A DNA stretch of 15,899 nucleotides. Origin: DATEDA01 sp035286595. Lineage in GTDB: Bacteria > Pseudomonadota > Gammaproteobacteria > Burkholderiales > SG8-39. This document shows, piece after piece, positions 1 to 7,251 of the stretch. The notes beneath the pieces were generated by a model. It worked only from the letters and a program-made list of their open reading frames with translations, did no database searches and was not told the DNA's origin. Made by a program: the position numbers and the translations under genes. Each line of letters opens with the position of its first letter. Positions within the stretch are counted from its first letter, which is position 1. The stretch is taken from the NCBI GenBank assembly GCA_035286595.1, contig DATEDA010000108.1:1-15899 (forward strand), given 5' to 3'.

Positions 1-46
1 GAGCGGGTCGCGGCCGGCGGTGGGCGAAACCGCACTCATTGGACTA

Positions 47-69
47 CCCGCGCGCGTCCCGCGCGCGGG
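47..69 (-). terminator. Strong GC stem-loop after the MarR-GNAT gene
   Basis: A perfect 10-bp inverted repeat of alternating GC (47-56 pairs with 60-69, loop TCC) lies about 28 bases past the stop codon of the regulator gene. It is placed as a transcription terminator would be, but no T-run follows on the minus strand, so it may instead protect the mRNA end or work with Rho. The rest of 1-96 shows no gene that I can support. Confidence 0.4.
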
Positions 70-96
70 GTTCGCCCTTGGGGCGGCCCGGCGGGC

Positions 97-1032
97 TCAC
101 AGCTCGAGCTCCCAGGTCTGTCCCACGAGATCCTTGCCGAAGCTGTGGTGCGGCTCCTCCTTCACCAGCGCGAACCCGTACCGCTCGTAGATCCGCCGCG
201 CCGCGTGCAGGATGCTGTTCGTCCACAACATGATCTTCCGGTAGCCCGTCTGCCGGGCGAAGCGGATGCACTCTTCCACGAGCCGCGTGCCGATGCCCGA
301 CCCGCGTGCGCCCGGCTCGACGAGCAGGAGTCGAAGCTGCGCCACGGTCTTCGATCGGCTCACGAGGAATACCGCGCCGACGGGCTCGCCGTCCTGTTCC
401 GCGATCCAGCACCGCTCGCGCTTCGGATCGTAATCGCGAATGAACTTCGCGCCTACCTCCGCGACCAGCGCCTCGAACTCCTCGTTCCAGCCGTACTCCT
501 GGGCGTACAGGGCGGCGTGGCGCTGCACGACCCAGCCGAGGTCCCCCGGCCGGTACGGCCGGAGCACGTACGCCGGGGCCTCGGCCCGCCGGGCACCGAG
601 GAGGGTCTCGACGGTGCCCATCGCCTGCACGAGGCGTGTCTGATCCGCCTCGGAGAGCACGCCGAGCAGACCGCGGAGGTCCTCGGTCGAGCGCGCTTCC
701 AGCGGACCGAGCGTCTTTGCGCCCCTCTCGGTGAGCTCGAGCAGGGTCTGGCGCGCGTCGGTGTCGGAGGGGGTGCGGCGGACGAGGCCGCGCCGCGCGA
801 AGCGGCCGAGGATCCGGCTGAGGTACCCGGCGTCGAGGCCGAGGTCGCGGGCGAGCTCGGCGGCGGTCGGCCGCTCGCGATGGGCAAGTTCATAGAGCAC
901 GCGCGCCTCGGTGAGGGAGAACGCGCTCCTGAGCAGCCCCTCCTCGAGCGCGCCGATCCGCTGGGTGTAGAACCGGTTGAAGCGGCGGACCGACGCCACC
1001 CGCTGGTCGAGGGTGGACGCGGCGGCGACCAT
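97..1032 (-). CDS. MarR-family regulator fused to GNAT acetyltransferase
   Basis: This 311-residue protein joins two domains. Residues about 8-148 are a MarR-type winged helix, with the recognition-helix region around AELARDLGLDAGYLSRIL (58-75) and the wing near RRTPSDTDAR (85-94). Residues about 155-311 are a GNAT N-acetyltransferase, with the acetyl-CoA loop ARGSGIGTRL at 242-251 and a C-terminal ARRIYERYGF motif (278-287). This two-domain layout is a known bacterial family; its acetyl acceptor is generally unknown. The ATG at 1032 is preceded by no clear Shine-Dalgarno sequence, because a palindrome occupies that spot, so translation may be leaderless or coupled. It follows the LVIVD gene after 41 bases on the same strand and is probably the last gene of that unit. 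The palindromes suggest that it represses itself. Confidence 0.9.
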   Translation of the reverse strand: MVAAASTLDQRVASVRRFNRFYTQRIGALEEGLLRSAFSLTEARVLYELAHRERPTAAELARDLGLDAGYLSRILGRFARRGLVRRTPSDTDARQTLLELTERGAKTLGPLEARSTEDLRGLLGVLSEADQTRLVQAMGTVETLLGARRAEAPAYVLRPYRPGDLGWVVQRHAALYAQEYGWNEEFEALVAEVGAKFIRDYDPKRERCWIAEQDGEPVGAVFLVSRSKTVAQLRLLLVEPGARGSGIGTRLVEECIRFARQTGYRKIMLWTNSILHAARRIYERYGFALVKEEPHHSFGKDLVGQTWELEL

Positions 1033-1035
1033 TCA

Positions 1036-1069
1036 TTGACAGTGTCAACCAAAAGGTTGACTCCGTCAA
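1036..1069. promoter_or_regulatory. Tandem MarR-type operators
   Basis: Two palindromes of the same design, TTGAC-N3-GTCAA, lie at 1036-1048 and 1057-1069. Their centres are 21 bases apart, two helical turns, so two dimers would bind on the same face of the DNA. The first begins four bases upstream of the regulator's ATG. The facing arms also form a perfect 7-bp inverted repeat around AAAA (1044-1061). A partial third copy, ACAGTGTCA, repeats at 1039-1047 and 1076-1084, the latter crossing the end of the LVIVD gene. MarR proteins commonly bind palindromes of this size next to their own gene. The assignment to this regulator is inference from position. Confidence 0.65.
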
Positions 1070-1073
1070 GTTT

Positions 1074-2327
1074 CTACAGTGTCAGCTCGAGCACGTACAG
1101 CCCGCCGACGAACCGGTCGACGGTGAACACGATCCCCCGGTCGTCGACGTAGACGTCGTTCAGCTGGATCGCGCCGGCGGGCGCGAGCTTCGGCGCACCA
1201 GGGACGAAGTAGCCGACCTCCTCCGGCTGGTAGGGGTTCGACACGTCGAACGCCCGCACGCCGGCATTGAAGAAGCTGCCGACGACGATGGTGTCCGAGC
1301 GCCACGAGGTCGGCACCGGCAGGTTCTCGTGGAGGTTGTGCGCGCCGAACCGCCCGCCGCGCTCGGCGAACGCCTCGTGCGGCGGCATCGGCAGCGTCGC
1401 GACCGGGACGAGATTCGTCTCCACCCGCGCGTCGACCACCCAGACGAGCTTCGGCCAGTCGAAGCCGTCGTCGAACACGCACTCGTCGCTGACGATCAGG
1501 AGGTCGCGGCTGGGAATCGGCAGCACGGTGTGGGTGAAGCCGTTGAACGGCGGCGAATAGCGCCACCGCGAGACGAGCTTCGGGTGCGACCGGTCGGCGA
1601 TGTCGAGGATCACCGCGCCGCCGTCGATGTAGCCGATGTACGCGCGGTCCGGCCGGTCGGGGAACACGTTCGTGTTGTGCGCGCGGAAACCCAGGTCGAA
1701 CTTTCCCGGCAGGCGCTCCGGCGGCGGCGCGTCGTCGCCGTCGCGCGTGCCGGGCAGCCACCAGCGCCCGACCTCGGTGGGCTGCGAAGGCTTGCGGACG
1801 TCGACGATGCGGTAGAACTGGTCGTCCTTGGGATTGCGCGGCTTGAAGTCCGGCGCGCCGCTCGCCATGTGGATGGTCTCGCCGTCGACGAACCACAGCG
1901 CGTGCACGCCGCGCGAATGCGGGCCGGACGCGTCGAAGTGCGCGATCCGCTTCGGCGCCTCGGGCGTGGCGACGTCGAAGAGGTCGAAGCCGGCAGGCTG
2001 GATGTTCACCCCGCTCGTCTGGTACGCGACCGCCAGCACGTCGCCGACGACGTCGAGCGAGTTCGAGCGCATCTTCGCGTGCGGCAGGTCGGTCTGGACG
2101 ACGACCTTCGGCGCCCGCGGGTCGGTGACGTCGACGGCGGTGAAGTTCTTCGGCGCCGACTCGTGCGCGAGCCACAGGATCCGCCGGCCGTCGCGGGTCT
2201 GCTGCATCCCCATGCCTTCGCCGAGCCCGCCGAAGCCCTGCAGCTCGTGGTGCGCGAGGAGCTTCATGTTCCAGGCGAGCGTCTGGTCGGCGCGGGCGCC
2301 GGGGACGAGCGTGCCGGTCGGCTTCAT
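1074..2327 (-). CDS. LVIVD-repeat beta-propeller protein
   Basis: This is a 417-residue protein with about six or seven repeats of the pattern hydrophobic-Asp-xx-x-Pro-xx-Pro. Examples are AVDVTDPRAPKVV, LFDVATPEAPKRI, RIVDVRKPSQPTEV, ILDIADRSHPKLV and AFDVSNPYQPEEV. These are LVIVD repeats, which build a beta-propeller. Conserved histidines occur in RAHNTNVF, FTHTVLP and GAHNLHEN and could bind a metal or substrate. No signal peptide is visible, so it is probably cytoplasmic. The open frame runs further upstream, but that part overlaps the hydrolase gene and lacks family character. The ATG at 2327 is preferred although its Shine-Dalgarno (GAGG, 11 bases away) is weak; Met21 at 2267 is an alternative. 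The molecular function of the family is not known to me. Confidence 0.85.
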   Translation of the reverse strand: MKPTGTLVPGARADQTLAWNMKLLAHHELQGFGGLGEGMGMQQTRDGRRILWLAHESAPKNFTAVDVTDPRAPKVVVQTDLPHAKMRSNSLDVVGDVLAVAYQTSGVNIQPAGFDLFDVATPEAPKRIAHFDASGPHSRGVHALWFVDGETIHMASGAPDFKPRNPKDDQFYRIVDVRKPSQPTEVGRWWLPGTRDGDDAPPPERLPGKFDLGFRAHNTNVFPDRPDRAYIGYIDGGAVILDIADRSHPKLVSRWRYSPPFNGFTHTVLPIPSRDLLIVSDECVFDDGFDWPKLVWVVDARVETNLVPVATLPMPPHEAFAERGGRFGAHNLHENLPVPTSWRSDTIVVGSFFNAGVRAFDVSNPYQPEEVGYFVPGAPKLAPAGAIQLNDVYVDDRGIVFTVDRFVGGLYVLELTL

Positions 2328-2404
2328 GGGCGCGGGATCCTCGTGGGCGATGCGTGCGGCGGCGCGCGAACCGCGTGCTGTCGGCGGCAAGGATATCGCG
2401 CTTC

Positions 2405-2420
2405 CTGAGCGGTTGCTCAG
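2405..2420 (-). other. Stem-loop spanning the hydrolase stop codon
   Basis: A perfect 6-bp stem, CTGAGC with GCTCAG, and a 4-base loop include the hydrolase stop codon (2417-2419). No T-run follows, so it is more likely an mRNA processing or stability element than a terminator. The remaining bases up to the LVIVD start at 2327 show no convincing promoter. Confidence 0.3.
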
Positions 2421-3274
2421 CTGAACTCGGCGAGCAGCTCGGCGAGCCGCTCCGGCGCTTCCTCGGGAACGAAGTGCCCGCAGCCGGGGATGACCTCGAA
2501 CCGGAGGTCGGCGCAGACCGGTTCGATCGCGCGCTTCATCACCTCGCCGAGCCAGGCGCCGCCGCCCACGCCGAGCACCGGCTGTGCGAGCTTCGCGGCC
2601 GCCGTCGCGCGGTTCTGCGCCGCGGTGTCGAAGATGGCCCGGTAGTACATGAGCCCGTGCCGCCAGGCGTCCGTGCGCGAGTAGAGCCGTACGTACTCGT
2701 CGAGAGCTGCGGCGTCGATCGCCGCCCGGTTCGCCGACCGCGCCCGGAAGAGCCACCGGAGGAAGACCCGTTCGCGCCCGGCGATGAGTGCCTCGGGAAG
2801 ATCCGGCACGGCGTTGAAGTAGAAGTGCCAGGTCTTCGGCACCTGCGCGGGCGTGAGCGCATACGCCTCGGGCGGCGAGATTCCGGGAATCGCCGCGTCG
2901 ATGAGCGCCAGCCGCTCGACCGCCGCCGGATGACGCGCCGCGAGCGCATAGCCGATCCACGCGCCGATGTCGTAGCCGATGAAGGGCACCGGTGCCAGCG
3001 CGAGCGTCTCGATCAGCGCTGCAAACGAAGCCGCGATGCTCGCCGTGTCGCCGGCGGCAGGCGGATCCGATTCGCCGAGCCCCGGCGGATCCACGGCGAT
3101 CACGCGGCGGCTCCCGGCGAGCAGCGGCATGACGTGACGCCAGCAATACCACGACTGCGGCCAGCCGCCGACGAGCATCACCGGGCGGCCCGCGCCGCCC
3201 TCGACCACGTGGAACCGGGCGCCGCGCGCGGTGACGAACCGGCGCGCGAAGCCGGCGGGTGGATGCGCGCTCAC
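2417..3274 (-). CDS. Epoxide-hydrolase-like alpha/beta hydrolase
   Basis: This 285-residue alpha/beta-hydrolase has the nucleophile elbow GYDIGAW with Asp102, as in epoxide hydrolases and haloalkane dehalogenases rather than esterases (Ser). The catalytic His is His267 in GCGHFVPEEAPE. A cap domain follows the elbow, with VPDLPEALIAGRERVFLRW (156-174) typical of epoxide-hydrolase-like members. Tyr210/Tyr211 in LMYYRAIF are candidates for the ring-opening tyrosine. The usual HGxP oxyanion motif is VGGWPQSW here (35-42), with Gly36 in place of His. No secretion signal is seen. Translation starts at GTG 3274, ten bases after the cupin stop, so the two genes are almost certainly co-transcribed. 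The Shine-Dalgarno is poor, which suggests coupling. The true substrate (epoxide, haloalkane or fluoroacid) cannot be told from sequence alone. Confidence 0.88.
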   Translation of the reverse strand: MSAHPPAGFARRFVTARGARFHVVEGGAGRPVMLVGGWPQSWYCWRHVMPLLAGSRRVIAVDPPGLGESDPPAAGDTASIAASFAALIETLALAPVPFIGYDIGAWIGYALAARHPAAVERLALIDAAIPGISPPEAYALTPAQVPKTWHFYFNAVPDLPEALIAGRERVFLRWLFRARSANRAAIDAAALDEYVRLYSRTDAWRHGLMYYRAIFDTAAQNRATAAAKLAQPVLGVGGGAWLGEVMKRAIEPVCADLRFEVIPGCGHFVPEEAPERLAELLAEFS

Positions 3275-3284
3275 GGGGCCGCCG

Positions 3285-3854
3285 TCAGCCGCGCGCCGTT
3301 TTCTGCTTCTCCCAGTCCTCGCAGCGCGCCATCGCCGCCGGCGTGAACTCGGCCTGCGGCTCGTTGCCGCCGATCACGAACATGAGGACGTGCTCCCGGT
3401 CGGGCTCGTCGTGGGTGACGTTCATGAAGCGCCGCGCGACGCCGACCGGCAGCGAGATGACGTCGAGCGGGTCGAGGTCGACGTACTGCATGGCGTCGCC
3501 CTCGTTCCACTCGCAGCGCCAGCGCCCGGTCATCGCGATGAAGGTCTCGTTGGTGTCGTGGTTGTGCATGAGCGGACCCTGCCCGGGTCTTGCCCGGCAG
3601 TAGCCGAGGTTGAAGCCCTCCGAGATCGGGATCGCCGCCATGGCCGAAGCGTCGTTGCCCACAGGCGAGGTGGTCGCCTCGTTCCGCTTCTCCTGCGGGG
3701 GCTGGAACCCGATGACGTTGTAGAGCGTCCGCCGGGACTCGGGGACGTCGCTGTCCGGCAGGCCGCCGTCGGAGCCCCTCAGGTCCTTGAACCGCGCCAC
3801 GCGCGTCATCATCTCGTCGCGCGTCCACACGCGGACTTCCCGCCAATCGCCCAT
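3285..3854 (-). CDS. Cupin-domain protein
   Basis: This is a 189-residue single-cupin protein. Cupin motif 1 is seen at LMHNHDTNETFIAMTG (95-110), giving His97, His99 and Glu103 as metal ligands. Motif 2 lies at about 128-145 (DPLDVISLPVGVARRFMN), where the expected ligand His is Arg141 or Arg142. Metal binding would therefore use three ligands, or the protein may not be a classic dioxygenase. An N-terminal arm of about 75 residues precedes the barrel. It is the first gene of the leftward unit. The start is set by AGGAGG at 3859-3864, four bases before the ATG, and a good promoter lies just upstream. The reaction is unknown; linkage to an epoxide-hydrolase-like enzyme suggests a small-molecule catabolic role. 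Confidence 0.85.
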   Translation of the reverse strand: MGDWREVRVWTRDEMMTRVARFKDLRGSDGGLPDSDVPESRRTLYNVIGFQPPQEKRNEATTSPVGNDASAMAAIPISEGFNLGYCRARPGQGPLMHNHDTNETFIAMTGRWRCEWNEGDAMQYVDLDPLDVISLPVGVARRFMNVTHDEPDREHVLMFVIGGNEPQAEFTPAAMARCEDWEKQKTARG

Positions 3855-3884
3855 GGTCCCTCCTGGTGCACGCCTCGGCCCCGT

Positions 3885-3914
3885 GTTTTAGGCCCGACAG
3901 CGCGCCGGCGTCAA
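3885..3914 (-). promoter_or_regulatory. Sigma70-like promoter for cupin-hydrolase-LVIVD unit
   Basis: Read on the minus strand, TTGACG (3909-3914) is followed after 18 bases by TAAAAC (3885-3890). These match the -35 consensus at five of six bases and the -10 consensus at four of six. Transcription would start near 3878, leaving a leader of about 24 bases that carries the AGGAGG ribosome-binding site at 3859-3864. I saw no clear operator overlapping it. Confidence 0.55.
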
Positions 3915-3963
3915 GACGTGGGGAGGCCGCCCACCGCGCTCCCCCCGGGGGCGCGCCCGAGCA

Positions 3964-3992
3964 TTGAGGAATCCCCGGCCGGCTGCTACTCT
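3964..3992 (+). promoter_or_regulatory. Possible promoter for the ABC importer
   Basis: TTGAGG (3964-3969), a 17-base spacer and TACTCT (3987-3992) with an upstream TGC (extended -10) form a plausible sigma70 promoter. It is divergent to the cupin promoter, whose -35 lies 50 bases away. It would give a leader of about 105 bases before the binding-protein gene. The -10 matches only three of six consensus bases, so this is tentative. Confidence 0.3.
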
Positions 3993-4106
3993 CGTGCCCG
4001 TCGGACGCACTCGCACCCGGCAGGGCTCGCCCGCGGGACCGGCAGTCGGGAAGAAGAACCGGCGCCGAGCCGGAGGCGGGAATCATTCGGACAAGGAGGA
4101 GGCACT

Positions 4107-5363
4107 ATGGATCGTTCCAAGCGCAGGTGGCTGTCGCGAGCGGGCGCACTCGCGGTCACGGTGGGCCTCGGTGTCGCCGTCGCGCAGGCCCAGGACATCA
4201 AGATCGGCTGCGGCATGGCGCTGACCGGCGGCCTGGCCGCAAACGGCAAGGCGGCGCTGATCTCGATGGAGATCTGGGCCGACGACGTCAACAAGAAGGG
4301 CGGGCTGCTCGGCCGCCAGGTGAAGCTGATCTGCTACGACGACCAGACCAACCCGGCGACCATCCCGGGCATCTACACCAAGCTGCTCGAGGTCGACAAG
4401 GTCGATCTCGTGGTGTCCGGATACGGCACGAACCTGATCGCGCCGGCGATGCCGATCGTCATGCAGCGCGGCCTGATGTTCATGACGCTGTTCGGCCTCG
4501 ACGTCAACGCGAAGTTCAAGTACGACCGTTACTTCCAGATCATGCCGGCCGGGCCGTCGCCGGCGTTCGACTGGAGCCGGGGCTTCTTCGACGCCGCGAT
4601 GTCGCTCAGTCCGAAGCCGACGACCGTCGCGCTCGTGGGCGCGGACGCCGAGTACCCGTGGGCGGCGCTGGCGGGCGCGCGCGAGCACGCCAAGAAGCTC
4701 GGCCTCAAGGTCGTCTACGACAAGACCTACCCCCCCAACACGGTCGACTACTCGCCGATCGTGCGCGCCATCCAGGCGACCAACCCCGATCTCGTGTTCC
4801 TGGCCTCCTACCCGCCCGACACCGCCGGCATGGTGCGTGCGGCGAACGAGGTGGGCCTGAAGACGAAGATGTTCGGCGGCGGGCTGGTGGGAACCCAGTT
4901 CGCGGCGTTCAAGACCCAGCTCGGCCCGCTCCTGAACGGCGTCGTCAACTACGAGTTCTGGACTCCGGAGGTCGCGGGCAAGCTGCCTTTCGTGTCGACG
5001 TTCCTGGTCAAGTACCAGGCGCGCGCGGCCAAGGAGAAGGTCGACCCGCTCGGCTACTACCTCCCGCCGTACTCGTACGCGATGATGGAGGTGGTCGGAC
5101 AGGCGGTTCAGGGAACCAAGAGCCTCGATCAGAAGAAGCTCGCCGAGTACATCCACGCCAGCGAGTTCGACACCGTCGTCGGCAAGGTCCGGTTCGCGAA
5201 GAACGGCGAATGGGCGAGGGGTCGGGTCATGTCCGTCCAGTACGGCGGGATCAAGAGCAACGATCTCTCCGAGTTCACGAAGCCGGGCGTCAACACGATC
5301 CTGTGGCCGGCCGAGTACAAGACCGGGGAGCTGAAGGCACCGTTCGACGCCTTCCGCAAGTAG
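4107..5363 (+). CDS. LIV-type ABC transporter substrate-binding protein
   Basis: This is a 418-residue periplasmic binding protein of the type I (branched-chain amino acid, Leu/Ile/Val) fold. The signal peptide has the basic start MDRSKRRWLSR and a hydrophobic core, with likely cleavage after AQA at residue 28. The mature protein begins QDIKIGCGMALTGGLAANGK, the usual first strand and ligand loop of the family, followed by GGLLGRQVKLICYDDQ and a C-terminal WPAEYKTGEL segment. The start is set by AAGGAGGAGG at 4093-4102; the same open frame reads upstream without family character. It leads an operon with two permease and two ATPase genes. Relatives carry amino acids, amides, urea or aromatic acids, so the ligand is unknown. 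The catabolic neighbours make an aromatic or other organic acid plausible. Confidence 0.93.
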   Translation: MDRSKRRWLSRAGALAVTVGLGVAVAQAQDIKIGCGMALTGGLAANGKAALISMEIWADDVNKKGGLLGRQVKLICYDDQTNPATIPGIYTKLLEVDKVDLVVSGYGTNLIAPAMPIVMQRGLMFMTLFGLDVNAKFKYDRYFQIMPAGPSPAFDWSRGFFDAAMSLSPKPTTVALVGADAEYPWAALAGAREHAKKLGLKVVYDKTYPPNTVDYSPIVRAIQATNPDLVFLASYPPDTAGMVRAANEVGLKTKMFGGGLVGTQFAAFKTQLGPLLNGVVNYEFWTPEVAGKLPFVSTFLVKYQARAAKEKVDPLGYYLPPYSYAMMEVVGQAVQGTKSLDQKKLAEYIHASEFDTVVGKVRFAKNGEWARGRVMSVQYGGIKSNDLSEFTKPGVNTILWPAEYKTGELKAPFDAFRK

Positions 5364-5369
5364 CCTCAA

Positions 5370-5410
5370 GCGCTCGGGCGGGGGCGCGGCGCGCGCTCCC
5401 GCCCGTTCGC
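5370..5410 (+). other. Very strong intergenic stem-loop between binding-protein gene and livH
   Basis: A 14-bp stem with one G-U pair (5375-5388 with 5392-5405) closes on a GCG loop. After a 2x2 internal loop, three more pairs (5370-5372 with 5408-5410) extend it. It begins seven bases after the binding-protein stop and ends 27 bases before the livH start. No T-run follows. Hairpins at this place in binding-protein operons can stabilise the upstream message or cause partial termination, giving more binding protein than membrane subunits. That role here is inferred. Confidence 0.65.
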
Positions 5411-5437
5411 CCCCAGAGCGTCTAGAAGAAAGCAGGG

Positions 5438-6307
5438 ATGGATTCGGCGTTGTTCCTCAACGCCGTGGTGGCCGGCTTGCTGCTCGCCGGCTTCTACGCG
5501 GCCGTGGCGGTGGGCATCTCGATCTCGTTCGGGATGCTCGACGTGGTCAACATCGCGCACCCGGGATTCATCATCCTCGGGTCGTACGTCGCGCTGATGG
5601 TCCACCAGTGGCTGGGCGTCGATCCGATCGCCATCTCGGTGGTGCTGTCGCCGCTGTTCTTCGTTCTCGGCATGGCCCTCTACCGGGTGTTCTACCTCGC
5701 GTTCGAGCGGCGCGGGCAGGAGTCGCTGCGCGGCCTCGCGTTCTTCTTCGGCATCCTGTTCATCACCGAGGTCGTTCTCATCCTGATCTACGGCGTCGAC
5801 TATCAGCTGGTGAAGACCGCCTACAGCGAGACCGTGTGGCGTCTCGGCGAGGTCGGTTTCCCCCTGCGCCTGCTCGTGCCGTGCGTGGTGTCGGTGGTGA
5901 TGGTGCTGGGGGTGCAGCTCTTCCTCAACCGGACCTTCTTCGGGCGCGCGGTGCTCGCCGTGTCGCAGGACCAGCTCGCGTTGCGGATCATGGGCGTGAA
6001 CCCGGTGAAGGTGAAGGAGCTCGCGTTCGCGCTCTCGATCGCGACCGCGGGGGTCGCCGGCGCGTTTCTGATCGTCATCCAGCCGGTGCAGCCGTCGATC
6101 GGCCGCGAGTTCATCGGCCTCGCGTTCGCGATCTGCGTGCTCGGCGGCCTCGGCTCGCTCTACGGAACGCTCGTCGGCGCCGTGATCCTCGGCGTCGCGG
6201 AGAGCTTCACCGCGACCTATTTCGGCCCGTCCTGGGCGCCGGCGGTGTCGTTCGGGCTGCTGCTCCTCACGCTCGCCTTTCGGCCCGCGGGGCTCTTCGG
6301 GCGATGA
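5438..6307 (+). CDS. livH: LIV-type ABC transporter permease LivH
   Basis: This is a 289-residue inner-membrane permease of the LivH family with about eight hydrophobic segments. Family features include GFYAAVAVGISISFGMLDVVNIAHPG near the N-terminus (18-43 region), the cytoplasmic coupling loop AVSQDQLALRIMGVN (about 173-187), and the glycine-rich GGLGSLYGTLVGAVILG near 240. Length is normal for LivH. The ribosome-binding site is a modest purine run (AGAAGAAAGCAGGG) ending just before the ATG. Its stop codon overlaps the livM start by four bases (ATGA at 6304-6307), so translation of the two permeases is coupled. Confidence 0.93.
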   Translation: MDSALFLNAVVAGLLLAGFYAAVAVGISISFGMLDVVNIAHPGFIILGSYVALMVHQWLGVDPIAISVVLSPLFFVLGMALYRVFYLAFERRGQESLRGLAFFFGILFITEVVLILIYGVDYQLVKTAYSETVWRLGEVGFPLRLLVPCVVSVVMVLGVQLFLNRTFFGRAVLAVSQDQLALRIMGVNPVKVKELAFALSIATAGVAGAFLIVIQPVQPSIGREFIGLAFAICVLGGLGSLYGTLVGAVILGVAESFTATYFGPSWAPAVSFGLLLLTLAFRPAGLFGR

Positions 6308-7251
6308 GCAACCGCCGCTTCGCGATCACCGCGTTCGTCGTCGCGATCGCGCTCATCGGGGCGAGCCTCGCGATCGAGAACGCCTACTTCTTCACCGCCG
6401 CGTACGGGGTGCTGGTGTTCGTGATCCTCGCCACCGCCTGGAACATCCTCGGCGGCTACACCGGCTACGTGAACTTCGGGACCCCGGCGTTCTTCGCGAT
6501 CGGCGCGTACACGACGGTGTTCCTGTACAACGCGTTCCAGGCCCCGCTCATCGTCGACATCGTGTGTGGCACGGCGGTGGCGGGGCTGGCCGGGCTCGCG
6601 GTGGGCTATCTCACGCTGCGCCTGCGGGGCGTGTTCTTCGCCATCGCGACACTCGCCCTGGCGGTGGTCATGCTCACCTTCGTGGTGAACTGGGAGTACG
6701 TCGGCGGCGCGCGCGGCGCCTACGTCATCACCCGCGGCGACGCCCCGTTCGGGTTCGCGTCCTGGAAGCACTATCTCTACGTCGTGATCGCCGTGCTCGC
6801 GACGGTCGCGATCGTGGTCGCGCGGCTGCTCGAGCGGTCGAAGATCGGGCGCGGGCTCGCCGCGATCCGCGACGACGAGCTCGCGGCCGAGTGCGCCGGC
6901 GTCCCGACCCTGCGCCTGAAGCTCCTCTCGGCGGCTACGAGCTGCGGGCTGATGGGGATGGCCGGCACCACCTATCCCTACTTCTACGCCTACACCGAGC
7001 CGCTCTCGATCTTCAGCCTGTCGTACGCGGTCAACGCCATCGCGATGCCGATGATCGGCGGGATGACGAGCTGGGTCGGCCCGCTGATCGGCGCGCTGCT
7101 GCTCGGCACGCTCCAGCAGCTCGTGCAGGTCACGATCGCCTCGGACCTCAACCTGCTGATCACCGGCCTCCTGCTGGTGCTGTTCGTCACGCTCGCGCCG
7201 AACGGGATCCTCGGCTGGTTCGACGCGTGGAAGCGGCGGAGGAAGCGCTGA
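6304..7251 (+). CDS. livM: LIV-type ABC transporter permease LivM
   Basis: This 315-residue inner-membrane permease pairs with LivH. It shows the family segment TAWNILGGYTGYVNFGTPAF (about 44-63), the coupling loop AIRDDELAAECAGVP (near 188-202) and the late IGGMTSWVGPLIGALLLG helix region. The C-terminus is basic (KRRRKR), as expected for a cytoplasmic tail. The ATG at 6304 overlaps the livH stop. The TGA at 7249-7251 shares one base with the next gene's ATG. No truncation or frameshift is seen. Confidence 0.93.
   Translation: MSNRRFAITAFVVAIALIGASLAIENAYFFTAAYGVLVFVILATAWNILGGYTGYVNFGTPAFFAIGAYTTVFLYNAFQAPLIVDIVCGTAVAGLAGLAVGYLTLRLRGVFFAIATLALAVVMLTFVVNWEYVGGARGAYVITRGDAPFGFASWKHYLYVVIAVLATVAIVVARLLERSKIGRGLAAIRDDELAAECAGVPTLRLKLLSAATSCGLMGMAGTTYPYFYAYTEPLSIFSLSYAVNAIAMPMIGGMTSWVGPLIGALLLGTLQQLVQVTIASDLNLLITGLLLVLFVTLAPNGILGWFDAWKRRRKR

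Noticed and set aside
1329..2408. Long plus-strand open frame opposite the LVIVD gene
   Set aside because: Its translation is Arg/Ala/Val-rich without family motifs, as expected for the antisense of a GC-rich gene. The minus-strand protein has clear repeats.
2328..3152. N-terminal extension of the LVIVD protein across the hydrolase gene
   Set aside because: Arg/Ala-rich out-of-frame reading of the hydrolase; propeller-like sequence begins only after 2327.
2354..3346. Long plus-strand open frame opposite the hydrolase
   Set aside because: Low-complexity Arg-rich product with no domain. The opposite strand encodes a hydrolase with an intact nucleophile and catalytic His.
3231..4106. N-terminal extension of the importer binding protein
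   Set aside because: The open frame continues upstream but crosses the cupin gene and both promoters. The signal peptide and strong ribosome-binding site fix the start at 4107.
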